Source: Burkholderiales bacterium
GTDB lineage: Bacteria; Pseudomonadota; Gammaproteobacteria; Burkholderiales; Burkholderiaceae_C
Reading direction: 5' to 3'
DNA: 64,000 bases
NCBI GenBank assembly: GCA_016223165.1
Contig: JACRPO010000003.1
Coordinates: forward strand, 186,001 to 250,000
Positions 19,576 through 28,866 of the stretch are shown here, piece by piece. The first letter of the stretch is position 1. The number at the start of each line of letters is the position of its first letter. A model generated the notes under the pieces. It had not been told where the DNA came from, ran no database searches, and worked only from the letters and a program-made list of their open reading frames with translations. A program made the translations under genes and the position numbers.

Positions 19576-21098
19576 GTTCTTTCCTCGACGCCTTGCAGCG
19601 CCAGGCGCGAGCGCTCGGCGGCGCCCTCCTCGCCCTCTGGCTGGCTGCGGCGCTGCTGCTCGATGGCGGCGAAGTCGGCCTCGCTGATGTCGCCGGTGAT
19701 GTAGTGGCCGTCGAAGCAGCTCGCCTCGAAACCGGCGAGACGCGGGTTGAGCGCATGCACGACGCGCTTCATCGCCTCGACGTCCTGGTAGATCAGCGCA
19801 TCGGCGCCGATGAAGGCGCGCACCTCCTCGATGCTGCGTCCGGCGGCGACGAGCTCGTCGCGGCTGGGCATGTCGATGCCGTAGACGTTGGGGTGGCGCA
19901 CCGGTGGTGCCGCCGAGGCCATGTAGACCTTGCGCGCACCGGCCTCGCGCGCCATCTGCACGATCTCCTTGCTCGTCGTGCCGCGCACGATGCTGTCGTC
20001 GACGAGCAGCACGTTGCGGCCTTTGAACTCCACGCCGATGGCGTTCAGCTTCTGGCGCACGCTGCGCTTGCGCACCGCCTGCCCGGGCATGATGAACGTG
20101 CGCCCGACATAGCGGTTCTTCACGAAGCCCTCGCGGTAGGGCTTGCCGATGCGCAGCGCCAACTGCATCGCGCTCGGCCGGCTCGACTCGGGAATCGGGA
20201 TGACCACGTCGATCTCGGAGGGCGGCATGGTCGAGATGACCCGCTGCGCCAGCGTTTCGCCGAGGTTCAGGCGCGCCTGGTAGACGCTGACGCCATCGAG
20301 CACCGAGTCGGGCCGCGCCAGGTAGACATACTCGAACATGCACGGATGCAGGCTCGGCCGCGCCGCACATTGCCGCGCGTGTACGCCGCCTTCGAGGTCG
20401 ACGAAGATCGCTTCGCCGGGCGCCAGATCGCGTTCGAGATGGTGGCCCGTGCCTTCCAGCGCCACCGATTCGCTGGCCACCATCACGTCGCCCTCGTGGC
20501 CGGAGGCGCCGCGGCCGAAGCACAGCGGCCGGATGCCGAAGGGGTCGCGGAAGGCCAGCAAGCCATGCCCGGCGATGAGCGCGATCACCGCATACGAGCC
20601 CCTGACGCGCCGGTGCACGGCCGAGACGGCGGCAAACACCTGCTCGGGCGCCAGCGGCAGCTCGCGCGCCACGAGCTCGAGCTCGTGCGCGAGCACGTTG
20701 ATGAGCACCTCGGTGTCGCTCTCGGTGTTGATGTGCCGCCGGTCGACCTCGAACAGCTCGGCCTTCAGCGCCGTTGCATTGGTGAGGTTGCCGTTGTGCA
20801 CGAGCACGATGCCGTAGGGCGCGTTGACGTAGAAGGGCTGCGCCTCCTCCTCGCTGTAGGCATTGCCCGCGGTCGGGTAGCGCACCTGTCCCAGGCCCAC
20901 GAGGCCCGGCAGGGCGCGCATGTTGCGTGTGCGGAAGACGTCGCGCACCATGCCGCGCGCCTTGTGCATGAAACACTTGGTGCCCATCATCGTGACGATG
21001 CCGGCGGCGTCCTGCCCGCGATGCTGCAGCAACAGCAGCGCGTCGTAGATCAACTGGTTGACGGGCGCCTTCGAGATGGCGCCGACGATGCCGCACAT
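19572..21098 (-). CDS. purF: Amidophosphoribosyltransferase
   Basis: Catalyses the first committed step of purine synthesis, PRPP plus glutamine to phosphoribosylamine. The protein starts MCGIVGAIS, exposing Cys2 as the glutaminase nucleophile after Met removal. The PRPP-binding loop LLVDDSIVRGTTSKEIV is intact. At 508 residues it is of normal length. It follows cvpA by 42 nt and overlaps metZ by four bases, giving the common cvpA-purF-metZ unit. Confidence 0.97.
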   Translation of the reverse strand: MCGIVGAISKAPVNQLIYDALLLLQHRGQDAAGIVTMMGTKCFMHKARGMVRDVFRTRNMRALPGLVGLGQVRYPTAGNAYSEEEAQPFYVNAPYGIVLVHNGNLTNATALKAELFEVDRRHINTESDTEVLINVLAHELELVARELPLAPEQVFAAVSAVHRRVRGSYAVIALIAGHGLLAFRDPFGIRPLCFGRGASGHEGDVMVASESVALEGTGHHLERDLAPGEAIFVDLEGGVHARQCAARPSLHPCMFEYVYLARPDSVLDGVSVYQARLNLGETLAQRVISTMPPSEIDVVIPIPESSRPSAMQLALRIGKPYREGFVKNRYVGRTFIMPGQAVRKRSVRQKLNAIGVEFKGRNVLLVDDSIVRGTTSKEIVQMAREAGARKVYMASAAPPVRHPNVYGIDMPSRDELVAAGRSIEEVRAFIGADALIYQDVEAMKRVVHALNPRLAGFEASCFDGHYITGDISEADFAAIEQQRRSQPEGEEGAAERSRLALQGVEERT

Positions 21099-21140
21099 GG
21101 TCGGGCGGGGGGCTTGGCACCCCGGAGGTGGAAGAACGTT

Positions 21141-21650
21141 TCAGGCCGGCAGCAAGCGGGCTACCGGTTCGGGGATCAGGGGCTTGAGCGCCGTGAGCAT
21201 CTGCGTGAGCCCGCGCGCACCCATCGAACTCCGCCAGGATCCCGATTGTGCCGCCGGCGTGAGCGAGACCACCGTCGCGAGCGCAAGCAGCAGCACCAGT
21301 GCGCGCAGCGCACCGAAGGCGCCACCCAGCAGGCGGTCGGCCACCGAGAGCGGCGTGGCGTGGATGGCCAGCCGAATGAGCCGCGCGAGCAAAGCCCACA
21401 GCAGCAATGCCAGCACGAACGCCGCCGCGAAGGCCAGGCCGTGGTTCAGGCCGCCGCCCGGCGTGCCCACCGGCAGGTGCGGCGCCAGTGCCGGCGCCGC
21501 CCACTGCGCGCCGAACCAGGCCACCACCCAACCGGCCAGCGAGAGGCACTCGAAGACGAAGCCGCGCACGAGCCCGACGACGATGGAGATGATGCCGACG
21601 ACGAGGATCAACCAGTCGAGCCAGCCGAGGGATTCGAGAACCTGCATCAT
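21141..21650 (-). CDS. cvpA: CvpA family membrane protein
   Basis: A 169-residue inner-membrane protein with four hydrophobic segments (LDWLILVVGIISIVVGLVRG, ECLSLAGWVVAWFGAQW, AFVLALLLWALLARLI and ALVLLLALATVVSL). It is equivalent to CvpA, named for colicin V production and repeatedly implicated in envelope homeostasis. It directly precedes purF as in E. coli and most proteobacteria. Start codon could be either of two adjacent methionines (MMQVLESLGW). Confidence 0.93.
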   Translation of the reverse strand: MMQVLESLGWLDWLILVVGIISIVVGLVRGFVFECLSLAGWVVAWFGAQWAAPALAPHLPVGTPGGGLNHGLAFAAAFVLALLLWALLARLIRLAIHATPLSVADRLLGGAFGALRALVLLLALATVVSLTPAAQSGSWRSSMGARGLTQMLTALKPLIPEPVARLLPA

Positions 21651-21735
21651 CCGCGGCCGGGCGCCGCAAGGCTGGTCATGAGGGTTCCTGCGGACCGAGA
21701 CGCACCGGCTTTCGCCTTCGGAGCAGCCCGGCGGC

Positions 21736-22701
21736 TCACAACGCGAGCAGGTTCGCCGGCAAGCCGGCGGCCTTCAGCCTGGCGACGGCCGCCTGGGCCT
21801 CGGCGCGCGTGCCGTAGGGACCGACGCGCACGCGCGTGCGCCGGCCCGCGTCGCCCTCGATGACCTGCGTGTAGGTCTTGAGGCCGAGCTTCTCCACCTT
21901 CTGCCGCGTTTCGCGCAGCATCGCGGCGTCGGAGTAGGCGCCGACCTGAACCACGAAGCGGGCATCCGCCGTCGCGGGTTCGGCCGGACGCGCCGCCGGC
22001 GGCCGGGGAGCGGCCACCGCAGGTGGGCTCGCCGGCGTCGGGGCAGGACGAAGTGGTGCGGCCGAAGCAGCGGAGCCGGGAGCGGCGGCCGTTGCGGGCG
22101 TCGATGCGCTCGGCTTGGCCGGCGGTGCGGCCGACGGCGCGGCGGGCGTCGGCGCCGATGCCCGAACCGCGGCCACCACCGGTGGCGCCAGTGGCGTCGG
22201 CGCCGCCGACGCCACCGCCACCGCCACCGCAGGCGCAGAAGCGGGGGCGGCCGCAGCCGCGGGCGGCACCGCGCGCCCCTCGGCCGGCGACGAGCTTCTC
22301 GCGGCCGGCGCCGCCACGGCCGGCTCGCGCACCGTGGGCGGTTGCGTGGCGGGCGGTGTCGACGGTGCGGCCTCGGGAGTGCGCGACGGCGCCGCGCGCG
22401 ACACGGGCCCCGCCGCGGGACGGACCGTCTCGTTCTGCGCCGTGACGATGGGCAGGTTGGCCGGCAGCGGCCGCGGCTCGGTCTCGAAGAGCAGCGGGAA
22501 CCCCGCCACGCCGATGGCCAGCAGGACGGTGGCGCCGATCAGCCGCCGGCGCGCGGAAAGGCGCGCCGCGGCCACCGCTTCGTCGCCCGTGTCGCCGCCG
22601 CGCGGCGCGGACTCGGACGAACCCTTGGGGTTTCGCGACGGATCTCGCGAGGAATCTCGCGACTCATCTCGCTTTGGATCTCGCTGAAATGGCAGGCGCA
22701 T
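21736..22701 (-). CDS. SPOR-domain membrane protein
   Basis: A 321-residue bitopic protein: a charged cytoplasmic N-terminus, one helix (RRLIGATVLLAIGVAGFPLLF), a long Ala/Pro-rich periplasmic linker, and a C-terminal SPOR domain (FVVQVGAYSDAAMLRETRQKVEKLG...TRVRVGPYGTRAEAQAAV). SPOR domains bind denuded septal peptidoglycan, so a place at the division site is expected. The N-terminus consists of four near-identical 12-bp DNA repeats encoding DxxR units (22633-22680). It lies between folC and cvpA, the DedD position. Confidence 0.9.
   Translation of the reverse strand: MRLPFQRDPKRDESRDSSRDPSRNPKGSSESAPRGGDTGDEAVAAARLSARRRLIGATVLLAIGVAGFPLLFETEPRPLPANLPIVTAQNETVRPAAGPVSRAAPSRTPEAAPSTPPATQPPTVREPAVAAPAARSSSPAEGRAVPPAAAAAPASAPAVAVAVASAAPTPLAPPVVAAVRASAPTPAAPSAAPPAKPSASTPATAAAPGSAASAAPLRPAPTPASPPAVAAPRPPAARPAEPATADARFVVQVGAYSDAAMLRETRQKVEKLGLKTYTQVIEGDAGRRTRVRVGPYGTRAEAQAAVARLKAAGLPANLLAL
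22633..22680 (-). repeat. Four 12-bp tandem repeats in the SPOR gene
   Basis: On the minus strand: GATCCAAAGCGA, GATGAGTCGCGA, GATTCCTCGCGA, GATCCGTCGCGA. They encode DPKR, DESR, DSSR and DPSR near the N-terminus. The reading frame is preserved by any change in copy number. Confidence 0.9.
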
Positions 22702-22761
22702 GCAGGTCGGTCGACGTGGCTCCGGGCGGCGTCAGTAGGCATCAAGCGGCATCAAGCCGCG

Positions 22762-24156
22762 TCAAGCCGCATCGGGCGGCTCGCGGCCTCGCTCATCAGC
22801 GCCGGGCGCGCCCGGCGCGTCCGATGCCCGCCCATGCGGCGAATCGAGCCGGGGCAGGCCCTCCTTCAGCACGCCACCGACGGTGAAAAACGACCCGAAG
22901 ACGACGATTCTATCGGCCGCATCCGCAGCGGCCAGGGCCGCGCGCAGCGCTGCCGCTGGTTCGTCATGGGTCTGGATCCGCACGTCGCGGGGCGGGCGCG
23001 CATGCGGTGCGTCGCCCTTCGCGGCGGCGGCGAGTGCCGAGCGCACCTGCTGCGCCAGCTCGTCGGCGTGCGCGGCCCGCGGTGTCGGCAGGCTGGTGCA
23101 ATGCCAGGTGTCCACCAGCGGCAGCATCGAGGGCAGGAAGTCGGCGATCGCCTTGTCGCGCATGGCGCCGAAGACGGCGCTGGTGCGCGGGTAGAAGCCC
23201 ATCGCATCGAGATTGAGCGCGAGCGAGGCCACCGACTGCGCGTTGTGCGACACGTCGAGCACGAGCGTCGGCTGCCCCGGCACGATCTGGAAGCGGCCGG
23301 GCAGTTCCACGAACGCGAGGCCGTTGCGCACGGCCTGGGCGTTGATCGGCAGGCGGCCACGCAGCGCCTCGAAAGCGGCGAGTACGCCGGCCGCATTGAA
23401 CAGCTGGTTGGCGCCTCGCAGCGCCGGATAGGCCAGGCCGCTGAGGCGCTGGCTGCGGCCGCTCCAGTGCCATTGCTGGCGGTCACCGCTGAAGTTGAAG
23501 TCGCGGCCGAGCAGCCACAGATCGGCACCCACCATGGCGCCGTGCTCGAGCAGGCGCGCGGGCGGTTGCGGATCGCCGACGATCGCGGGCCGACCGCCGC
23601 GCATGATGTGCGCCTTCTCCCAGCCGATGCTCTCGCGGTCCGGGCCGAGGTAGTCCATGTGGTCTAGGTCGATGCCGGTGATCACGGCGCAATCGGCGTC
23701 GATGATGTTGATCACGTCCAGGCGCCCGCCGAGCCCGACCTCGAGGATGACGACATCGCTCCTCGCCTCGGCAAGCGCGTCGAGGATGGCCAGCGTCGTG
23801 AACTCGTGCCACGTGAGCGGCGTGCCCGCACGCGCCGCCTCCACCGCCTCGAAGTGCGGGATCAACTCGGCAGCGCCGAGCGCCTCCCCGTTCACGCGGC
23901 AACGCTCCTCGAAGTGCACGAGGTGCGGCTTGATGTGCAGTGCGGTGCGGTACCCGGCCTGGCGCGCAATGCACTCCAGCATGGCGCAGGTCGAACCCTT
24001 GCCGTTCGTGCCAGCCACCGTGATGACCGGCGCTTCGAAGCGGCGCCCCATGCGCGCCCACACCGCGGCCACGCGCTCCAGGCCCATGTCGATGGACTTG
24101 GTGTGCTGGCGCTCGCAGTAGGCGAGCCACTCGTCGAGCGTGCGGCGGGGGATCAT
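22762..24156 (-). CDS. folC: Bifunctional dihydrofolate synthase / folylpolyglutamate synthase
   Basis: A Mur-ligase-like ATP enzyme of 464 residues that adds glutamate to dihydropteroate and to folates. The P-loop VAGTNGKGSTCAMLE, the VGLGGRLDVIN segment and the DHMDYLGPDRESIGWEKA region are typical. It ends in an Ala/Gly/Pro-rich tail reaching the repeat-rich spacer before the SPOR gene. It lies between accD (51 nt upstream) and the SPOR gene (60 nt downstream), the accD-folC-dedD order seen in proteobacteria. Confidence 0.96.
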   Translation of the reverse strand: MIPRRTLDEWLAYCERQHTKSIDMGLERVAAVWARMGRRFEAPVITVAGTNGKGSTCAMLECIARQAGYRTALHIKPHLVHFEERCRVNGEALGAAELIPHFEAVEAARAGTPLTWHEFTTLAILDALAEARSDVVILEVGLGGRLDVINIIDADCAVITGIDLDHMDYLGPDRESIGWEKAHIMRGGRPAIVGDPQPPARLLEHGAMVGADLWLLGRDFNFSGDRQQWHWSGRSQRLSGLAYPALRGANQLFNAAGVLAAFEALRGRLPINAQAVRNGLAFVELPGRFQIVPGQPTLVLDVSHNAQSVASLALNLDAMGFYPRTSAVFGAMRDKAIADFLPSMLPLVDTWHCTSLPTPRAAHADELAQQVRSALAAAAKGDAPHARPPRDVRIQTHDEPAAALRAALAAADAADRIVVFGSFFTVGGVLKEGLPRLDSPHGRASDAPGAPGADERGREPPDAA

Positions 24157-24207
24157 CGAAGCGCGGCGGGCCGCTTTGGCGACCCGGTTCGCAGGGCACC
24201 GTTCGGT

Positions 24208-25080
24208 TCAGGCCACCGCGTCGGCGCTTTGGCTCTGCAGCATGGCCAGCATGCTGGCGATGGTGGGGCGCAGCTGGCGGCGATCGCAGATCATGTCCAG
24301 CGCCCCCTTCTCGAGCAGGAACTCGCTGCGCTGGAAGCCCTCCGGGAGCTTCTCGCGCACGGTGTTCTCGATCACGCGCGGGCCCGCGAAGCCGACCAGC
24401 GCCTTCGGCTCGGCGATGACGACGTCGCCGACGAAGGCGAAGCTCGCCGAGACGCCGCCCATCGTCGGGTCGGTGAGCACGCTGATGTAGGGCAGGCGCG
24501 CCTTCGCCAGCAGCGTCAGCGAGGCGTTGGTCTTGGCCATCTGCATCAGGCTCAGCAGCCCCTCCTGCATGCGCGCCCCGCCGGTGGAGGCGAAGCTGAC
24601 GAAGGGCACCTTCTGCTCCAGCGCCGCCTCGACGCCGCGCACGAAGCGCTCGCCGACGACACTGCCCATGCTGCCGCCCATGAAGTCGAACTCGAAGCAG
24701 GCGGCCACGACCGGCACGCTCATCACCGCGCCGCCGACGACGACGAGCGCGTCGGTCTCACCGGTGGCCTCGAGCGCATCCTTCAGGCGCTGCGGGTACT
24801 TCTTGCTGTCCTTGAACTTCAGCGCGTCGACCGGCATCACCTCCTGCCCGATCTCCCAGCGGCCCTCCGGGTCGAGGAAGGCATCGAGCCGGGCGCGCGC
24901 GCCGATGCGGTGGTGGTGGTCGCACTTGGGGCAGACGTTGAGGTTCTTCTCGAGGTCGGTCTTGTAGAGCACCGTCTCGCAACTCGGGCACTTGATCCAC
25001 AAGCCCTCGGGCACCGCCCGGCGCAGCTCGGGATCGGTTTGCTGGATCTTGGGCGGCAGCAGCTTTTCCAACCAGCTCAT
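24208..25080 (-). CDS. accD: Acetyl-CoA carboxylase carboxyltransferase subunit beta
   Basis: A 290-residue subunit of the carboxyltransferase that makes malonyl-CoA for fatty acid synthesis. The N-terminal zinc ribbon is intact: [11 protein letters not shown] and [20 protein letters not shown] and [12 protein letters not shown] are the carboxyltransferase motifs. The ATG at 25080 ([12 protein letters not shown]) overlaps the trpA stop by four bases, so translation is coupled to the trp genes. This trpFBA-accD-folC order is common in Burkholderiales. Confidence 0.97.
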   Translation of the reverse strand: MSWLEKLLPPKIQQTDPELRRAVPEGLWIKCPSCETVLYKTDLEKNLNVCPKCDHHHRIGARARLDAFLDPEGRWEIGQEVMPVDALKFKDSKKYPQRLKDALEATGETDALVVVGGAVMSVPVVAACFEFDFMGGSMGSVVGERFVRGVEAALEQKVPFVSFASTGGARMQEGLLSLMQMAKTNASLTLLAKARLPYISVLTDPTMGGVSASFAFVGDVVIAEPKALVGFAGPRVIENTVREKLPEGFQRSEFLLEKGALDMICDRRQLRPTIASMLAMLQSQSADAVA

Positions 25081-25928
25081 CGGGGAGCTCCTGTGACGGG
25101 AGTGGCAAGGGTGTCGAGCGCGGCCCGGATCTCGGCCATGAAGGCGCGCGCCGCCTCGATCGCTCGAGGGGGCGCATTGTCGCGCGACTCGCCTTCCAGG
25201 ATCTGCACCAGGCGGGAGCCGATGACCACACCATCGGCCACGGCGCCGACGGCACGTGCGCCGGCGGCGTCGCGGATGCCGAAACCGACGCCGACCGGCA
25301 CGCGCACGTGACGGCGGATGCGCGGCAGCATCTCGGCCACGGCGGCGGTGTCGAGATGGCCGGCGCCTGTGACGCCCTTCAGCGACACGTAGTAGACATA
25401 GCCGGTGGCGATGCGCCCGACCTGCTGCATGCGCTCGTCGGTGGAGGTGGGCGCCAGCAGGAAGATGAGATCGAGCCCCGCGGATTGCAGCTGCGCGGCC
25501 AAGGCCTCGCACTCCTCGGGCGGGTAGTCGACGACGAGCACGCCGTCGACGCCGGCGGCGGCGGCATCGCGCACGAAGCTGCCGGCGCCGTGGCGCTGGT
25601 CGTAGCGCTCGATCGGATTCGCGTAGCCCATCAGGACCACGGGCGTGCCGGCGTCGCGCGTGCGGAACTCGCGCACCATCGCCAGTACCTGCGTCAGGCC
25701 GATGCCACGCGCCAGCGCGCGCTCGCCGGCCTTCTGGACGACGGGGCCGTCGGCCATCGGATCGGAGAACGGCACCCCGAGCTCGATGATGTCGGCCCCG
25801 CCCTCGGCCAGGGCCTGCATGATGTCCGGCGTGAGATCGGCGAAGGGATCGCCGGCGGTCACGTACGGGATGAGCGCCTTGCGGCCTTGGGCCTTCAGCG
25901 CTGCGAAGGTTGCGGCGATGCGGCTCAT
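25077..25928 (-). CDS. trpA: Tryptophan synthase subunit alpha
   Basis: The 283-residue TIM-barrel subunit that cleaves indole-3-glycerol phosphate to indole. The catalytic Glu is in [16 protein letters not shown] (together with the downstream Asp in [11 protein letters not shown]), and the phosphate-binding loop is [16 protein letters not shown]. Length is slightly above E. coli TrpA (268). It lies 55 nt after trpB and overlaps accD by four bases. Confidence 0.97.
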   Translation of the reverse strand: MSRIAATFAALKAQGRKALIPYVTAGDPFADLTPDIMQALAEGGADIIELGVPFSDPMADGPVVQKAGERALARGIGLTQVLAMVREFRTRDAGTPVVLMGYANPIERYDQRHGAGSFVRDAAAAGVDGVLVVDYPPEECEALAAQLQSAGLDLIFLLAPTSTDERMQQVGRIATGYVYYVSLKGVTGAGHLDTAAVAEMLPRIRRHVRVPVGVGFGIRDAAGARAVGAVADGVVIGSRLVQILEGESRDNAPPRAIEAARAFMAEIRAALDTLATPVTGAPR

Positions 25929-25983
25929 TCGGAAACCTCCGCACTTCGCGCTGCGGCATTCGCCTCGAGGCGGCTCGGCGGTC

Positions 25984-27252
<1,269 letters not shown>

Positions 27253-27311
27253 GGGATTCGATCTCGCTGGGTCTCGCGGCCCGTGTCTGACGGGGCGCGA
27301 GCGGTTGGGCG

Positions 27312-27977
27312 TCAGTGCGCGGCGCTCGGCCCGGCTGCCAGCCGGGCATCGGCCTCGCGCACCGCCTCGCAGAACCGGCGCATCAGGGCGGCATCCTTGA
27401 TGCCCTTGCCCCGCTCGACGCCGGAACTCACGTCAACGGCAAACGGCCGGACGCGCAGCACCCCATCGGTCACGTTGGCAGGATTCAACCCACCAGACAA
27501 AACGAGCGGACAGGGCACGCTTGGAGGAATCCGTGACCAATCGAAAGCCTTTCCTGCGCCGCCGTAGCCTTCGACATGCGCATCGAGCAGCAGCGCCTGC
27601 ATGAGCGCGCTCTCGGCGCGCCAACTGGCGGCAAAGTCTAGCAAATCGAACCCCTCGGCCATGCGCGCGGCGCGCAGGTAGGGGCGGCCGGCCGCCTCGC
27701 ACTGCGTCGGCGTCTCGTCGCCGTGGAACTGCAGCAGCGCCTGCGGGATCGCGGCCGTCGCGGCGGCGATCTCGCCCGCGGTGGCGTTGACGAAGAGCAG
27801 CACCGGCGTCACGAAGGGTGGCAGGCGTGCGGCCAGATCTGCTGCGCGATCCTGGGCGATGTGGCGCGCGCTGCCGCTCCAGAGCACGAAGCCCACCGCA
27901 TCGGCGCCGGCCTCGACGGCGGCAGCGACGTCTTCCTCGCGCGTCAGGCCGCAGATCTTGATGCGTGTGCGGCTCAT
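27312..27977 (-). CDS. trpF: Phosphoribosylanthranilate isomerase
   Basis: A 221-residue TIM barrel that isomerises phosphoribosylanthranilate to CdRP. The catalytic cysteine is in [15 protein letters not shown] and the general acid Asp in the C-terminal [16 protein letters not shown]. It lies 30 nt after truA. Local base composition around 27480-27560 is a little less GC-rich than the surroundings, without any break in the frame. Confidence 0.96.
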   Translation of the reverse strand: MSRTRIKICGLTREEDVAAAVEAGADAVGFVLWSGSARHIAQDRAADLAARLPPFVTPVLLFVNATAGEIAAATAAIPQALLQFHGDETPTQCEAAGRPYLRAARMAEGFDLLDFAASWRAESALMQALLLDAHVEGYGGAGKAFDWSRIPPSVPCPLVLSGGLNPANVTDGVLRVRPFAVDVSSGVERGKGIKDAALMRRFCEAVREADARLAAGPSAAH

Positions 27978-28007
27978 CGGCGTCGCGCCACGCCCGGCGA
28001 CGGCAGC

Positions 28008-28814
28008 TCAGGGCAGCCAGTGCATCGCCGCGGTCGTGCGGGGCAGTTCATGGCGGGCATCGTAGTACGGCCCGAGGAAGTAAAGCCCCTCTGGCGGAAA
28101 CGTGGGCGCGGCGATCTCGCGCCGGCGCGAGCCGAGCACCTCGGCCATCCAGTGCGGCGGGCGGCGGCCGCTGCCCACGGCCACGAGGCAGCCGAGGATG
28201 TTGCGCACCATGTGGTGCAGGAAGGCGGTGGCGTCGAAGTCGAAGTGCCAGTAGCCGGCCAGCGGCTGGCCGCGAAAGGCCATGTCGAGCGAGCGCAAGG
28301 TCTTCACCGGCGACTTCGCCTGGCACTCGGCGGCACGGAAGGCGCTGAAGTCGTGTTCGCCGACGAGGTGGGCGGCCGCCGCCCGCATCGCCGCGCCGTC
28401 GAGCGGCCGGAAGACCCACCCACAGGCATCGGCCTCGAGCGCCGGGCGCACGGGCGACTCGAGCAGCACGAAGCGGTAGCGACGCCCGCGCGCGCTGGCC
28501 CGGGCATGAAACGAGTCTTCCACCTCCCTGCACCACTGCACGGCGATGTCGGCCGGCAGGTAGCGGTTGACGCCTCGCACCCAGGAGAAAGGTTCGCGCC
28601 GCACCGGCGAATCCAGGTGCACGACCTGGTTCAGCGCGTGCACGCCGGCATCGGTGCGGCCGGCGCAGATGGTGCGCACCGGCTCGCCGATGAACTGAGC
28701 GAGCGCCCGCTCCACGGCGTCCTGCACGGTACCCCCGTCGGGCTGCGACTGCCAGCCGGCATAAGCCTGGCCACGGTAGGCCAGGCCCAGTGCCACGCGC
28801 ACGACGCGCACCAC
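28008..28814 (-). CDS. truA: tRNA pseudouridine(38-40) synthase TruA
   Basis: A 268-residue enzyme making pseudouridine at positions 38-40 of the anticodon stem-loop. The catalytic aspartate lies in CAGRTDAGVHALNQVVH. FLHHMVRNILG and the N-terminal YRGQAYAGWQSQPDG are family marks. It lies 52 nt after fimV and 30 nt before trpF, the arrangement fimV-truA-trpF seen in many beta- and gammaproteobacteria. Confidence 0.96.
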   Translation of the reverse strand: MVRVVRVALGLAYRGQAYAGWQSQPDGGTVQDAVERALAQFIGEPVRTICAGRTDAGVHALNQVVHLDSPVRREPFSWVRGVNRYLPADIAVQWCREVEDSFHARASARGRRYRFVLLESPVRPALEADACGWVFRPLDGAAMRAAAAHLVGEHDFSAFRAAECQAKSPVKTLRSLDMAFRGQPLAGYWHFDFDATAFLHHMVRNILGCLVAVGSGRRPPHWMAEVLGSRRREIAAPTFPPEGLYFLGPYYDARHELPRTTAAMHWLP

Positions 28815-28866
28815 GCGCCTCCCGGGCCCGCCTGTCGCTGCGGTGCGGCCCGAGCGCCCGCCGGCC

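Noticed and set aside
18373..21669. A single 1098-codon frame covering metZ and upstream
   Set aside because: Only its last 400 codons (from the ATG at 19575) show similarity to MetZ; the upstream part is antisense-like sequence in a different frame across purF and cvpA.
22702..22761. CRISPR-like or REP-like array in the repeated GGCATCAAG/GCGTCAAG spacer before folC
   Set aside because: Units are only about 9-10 bp, imperfect, without spacers, and partly encode the FolC C-terminus; a local slippage product is enough.
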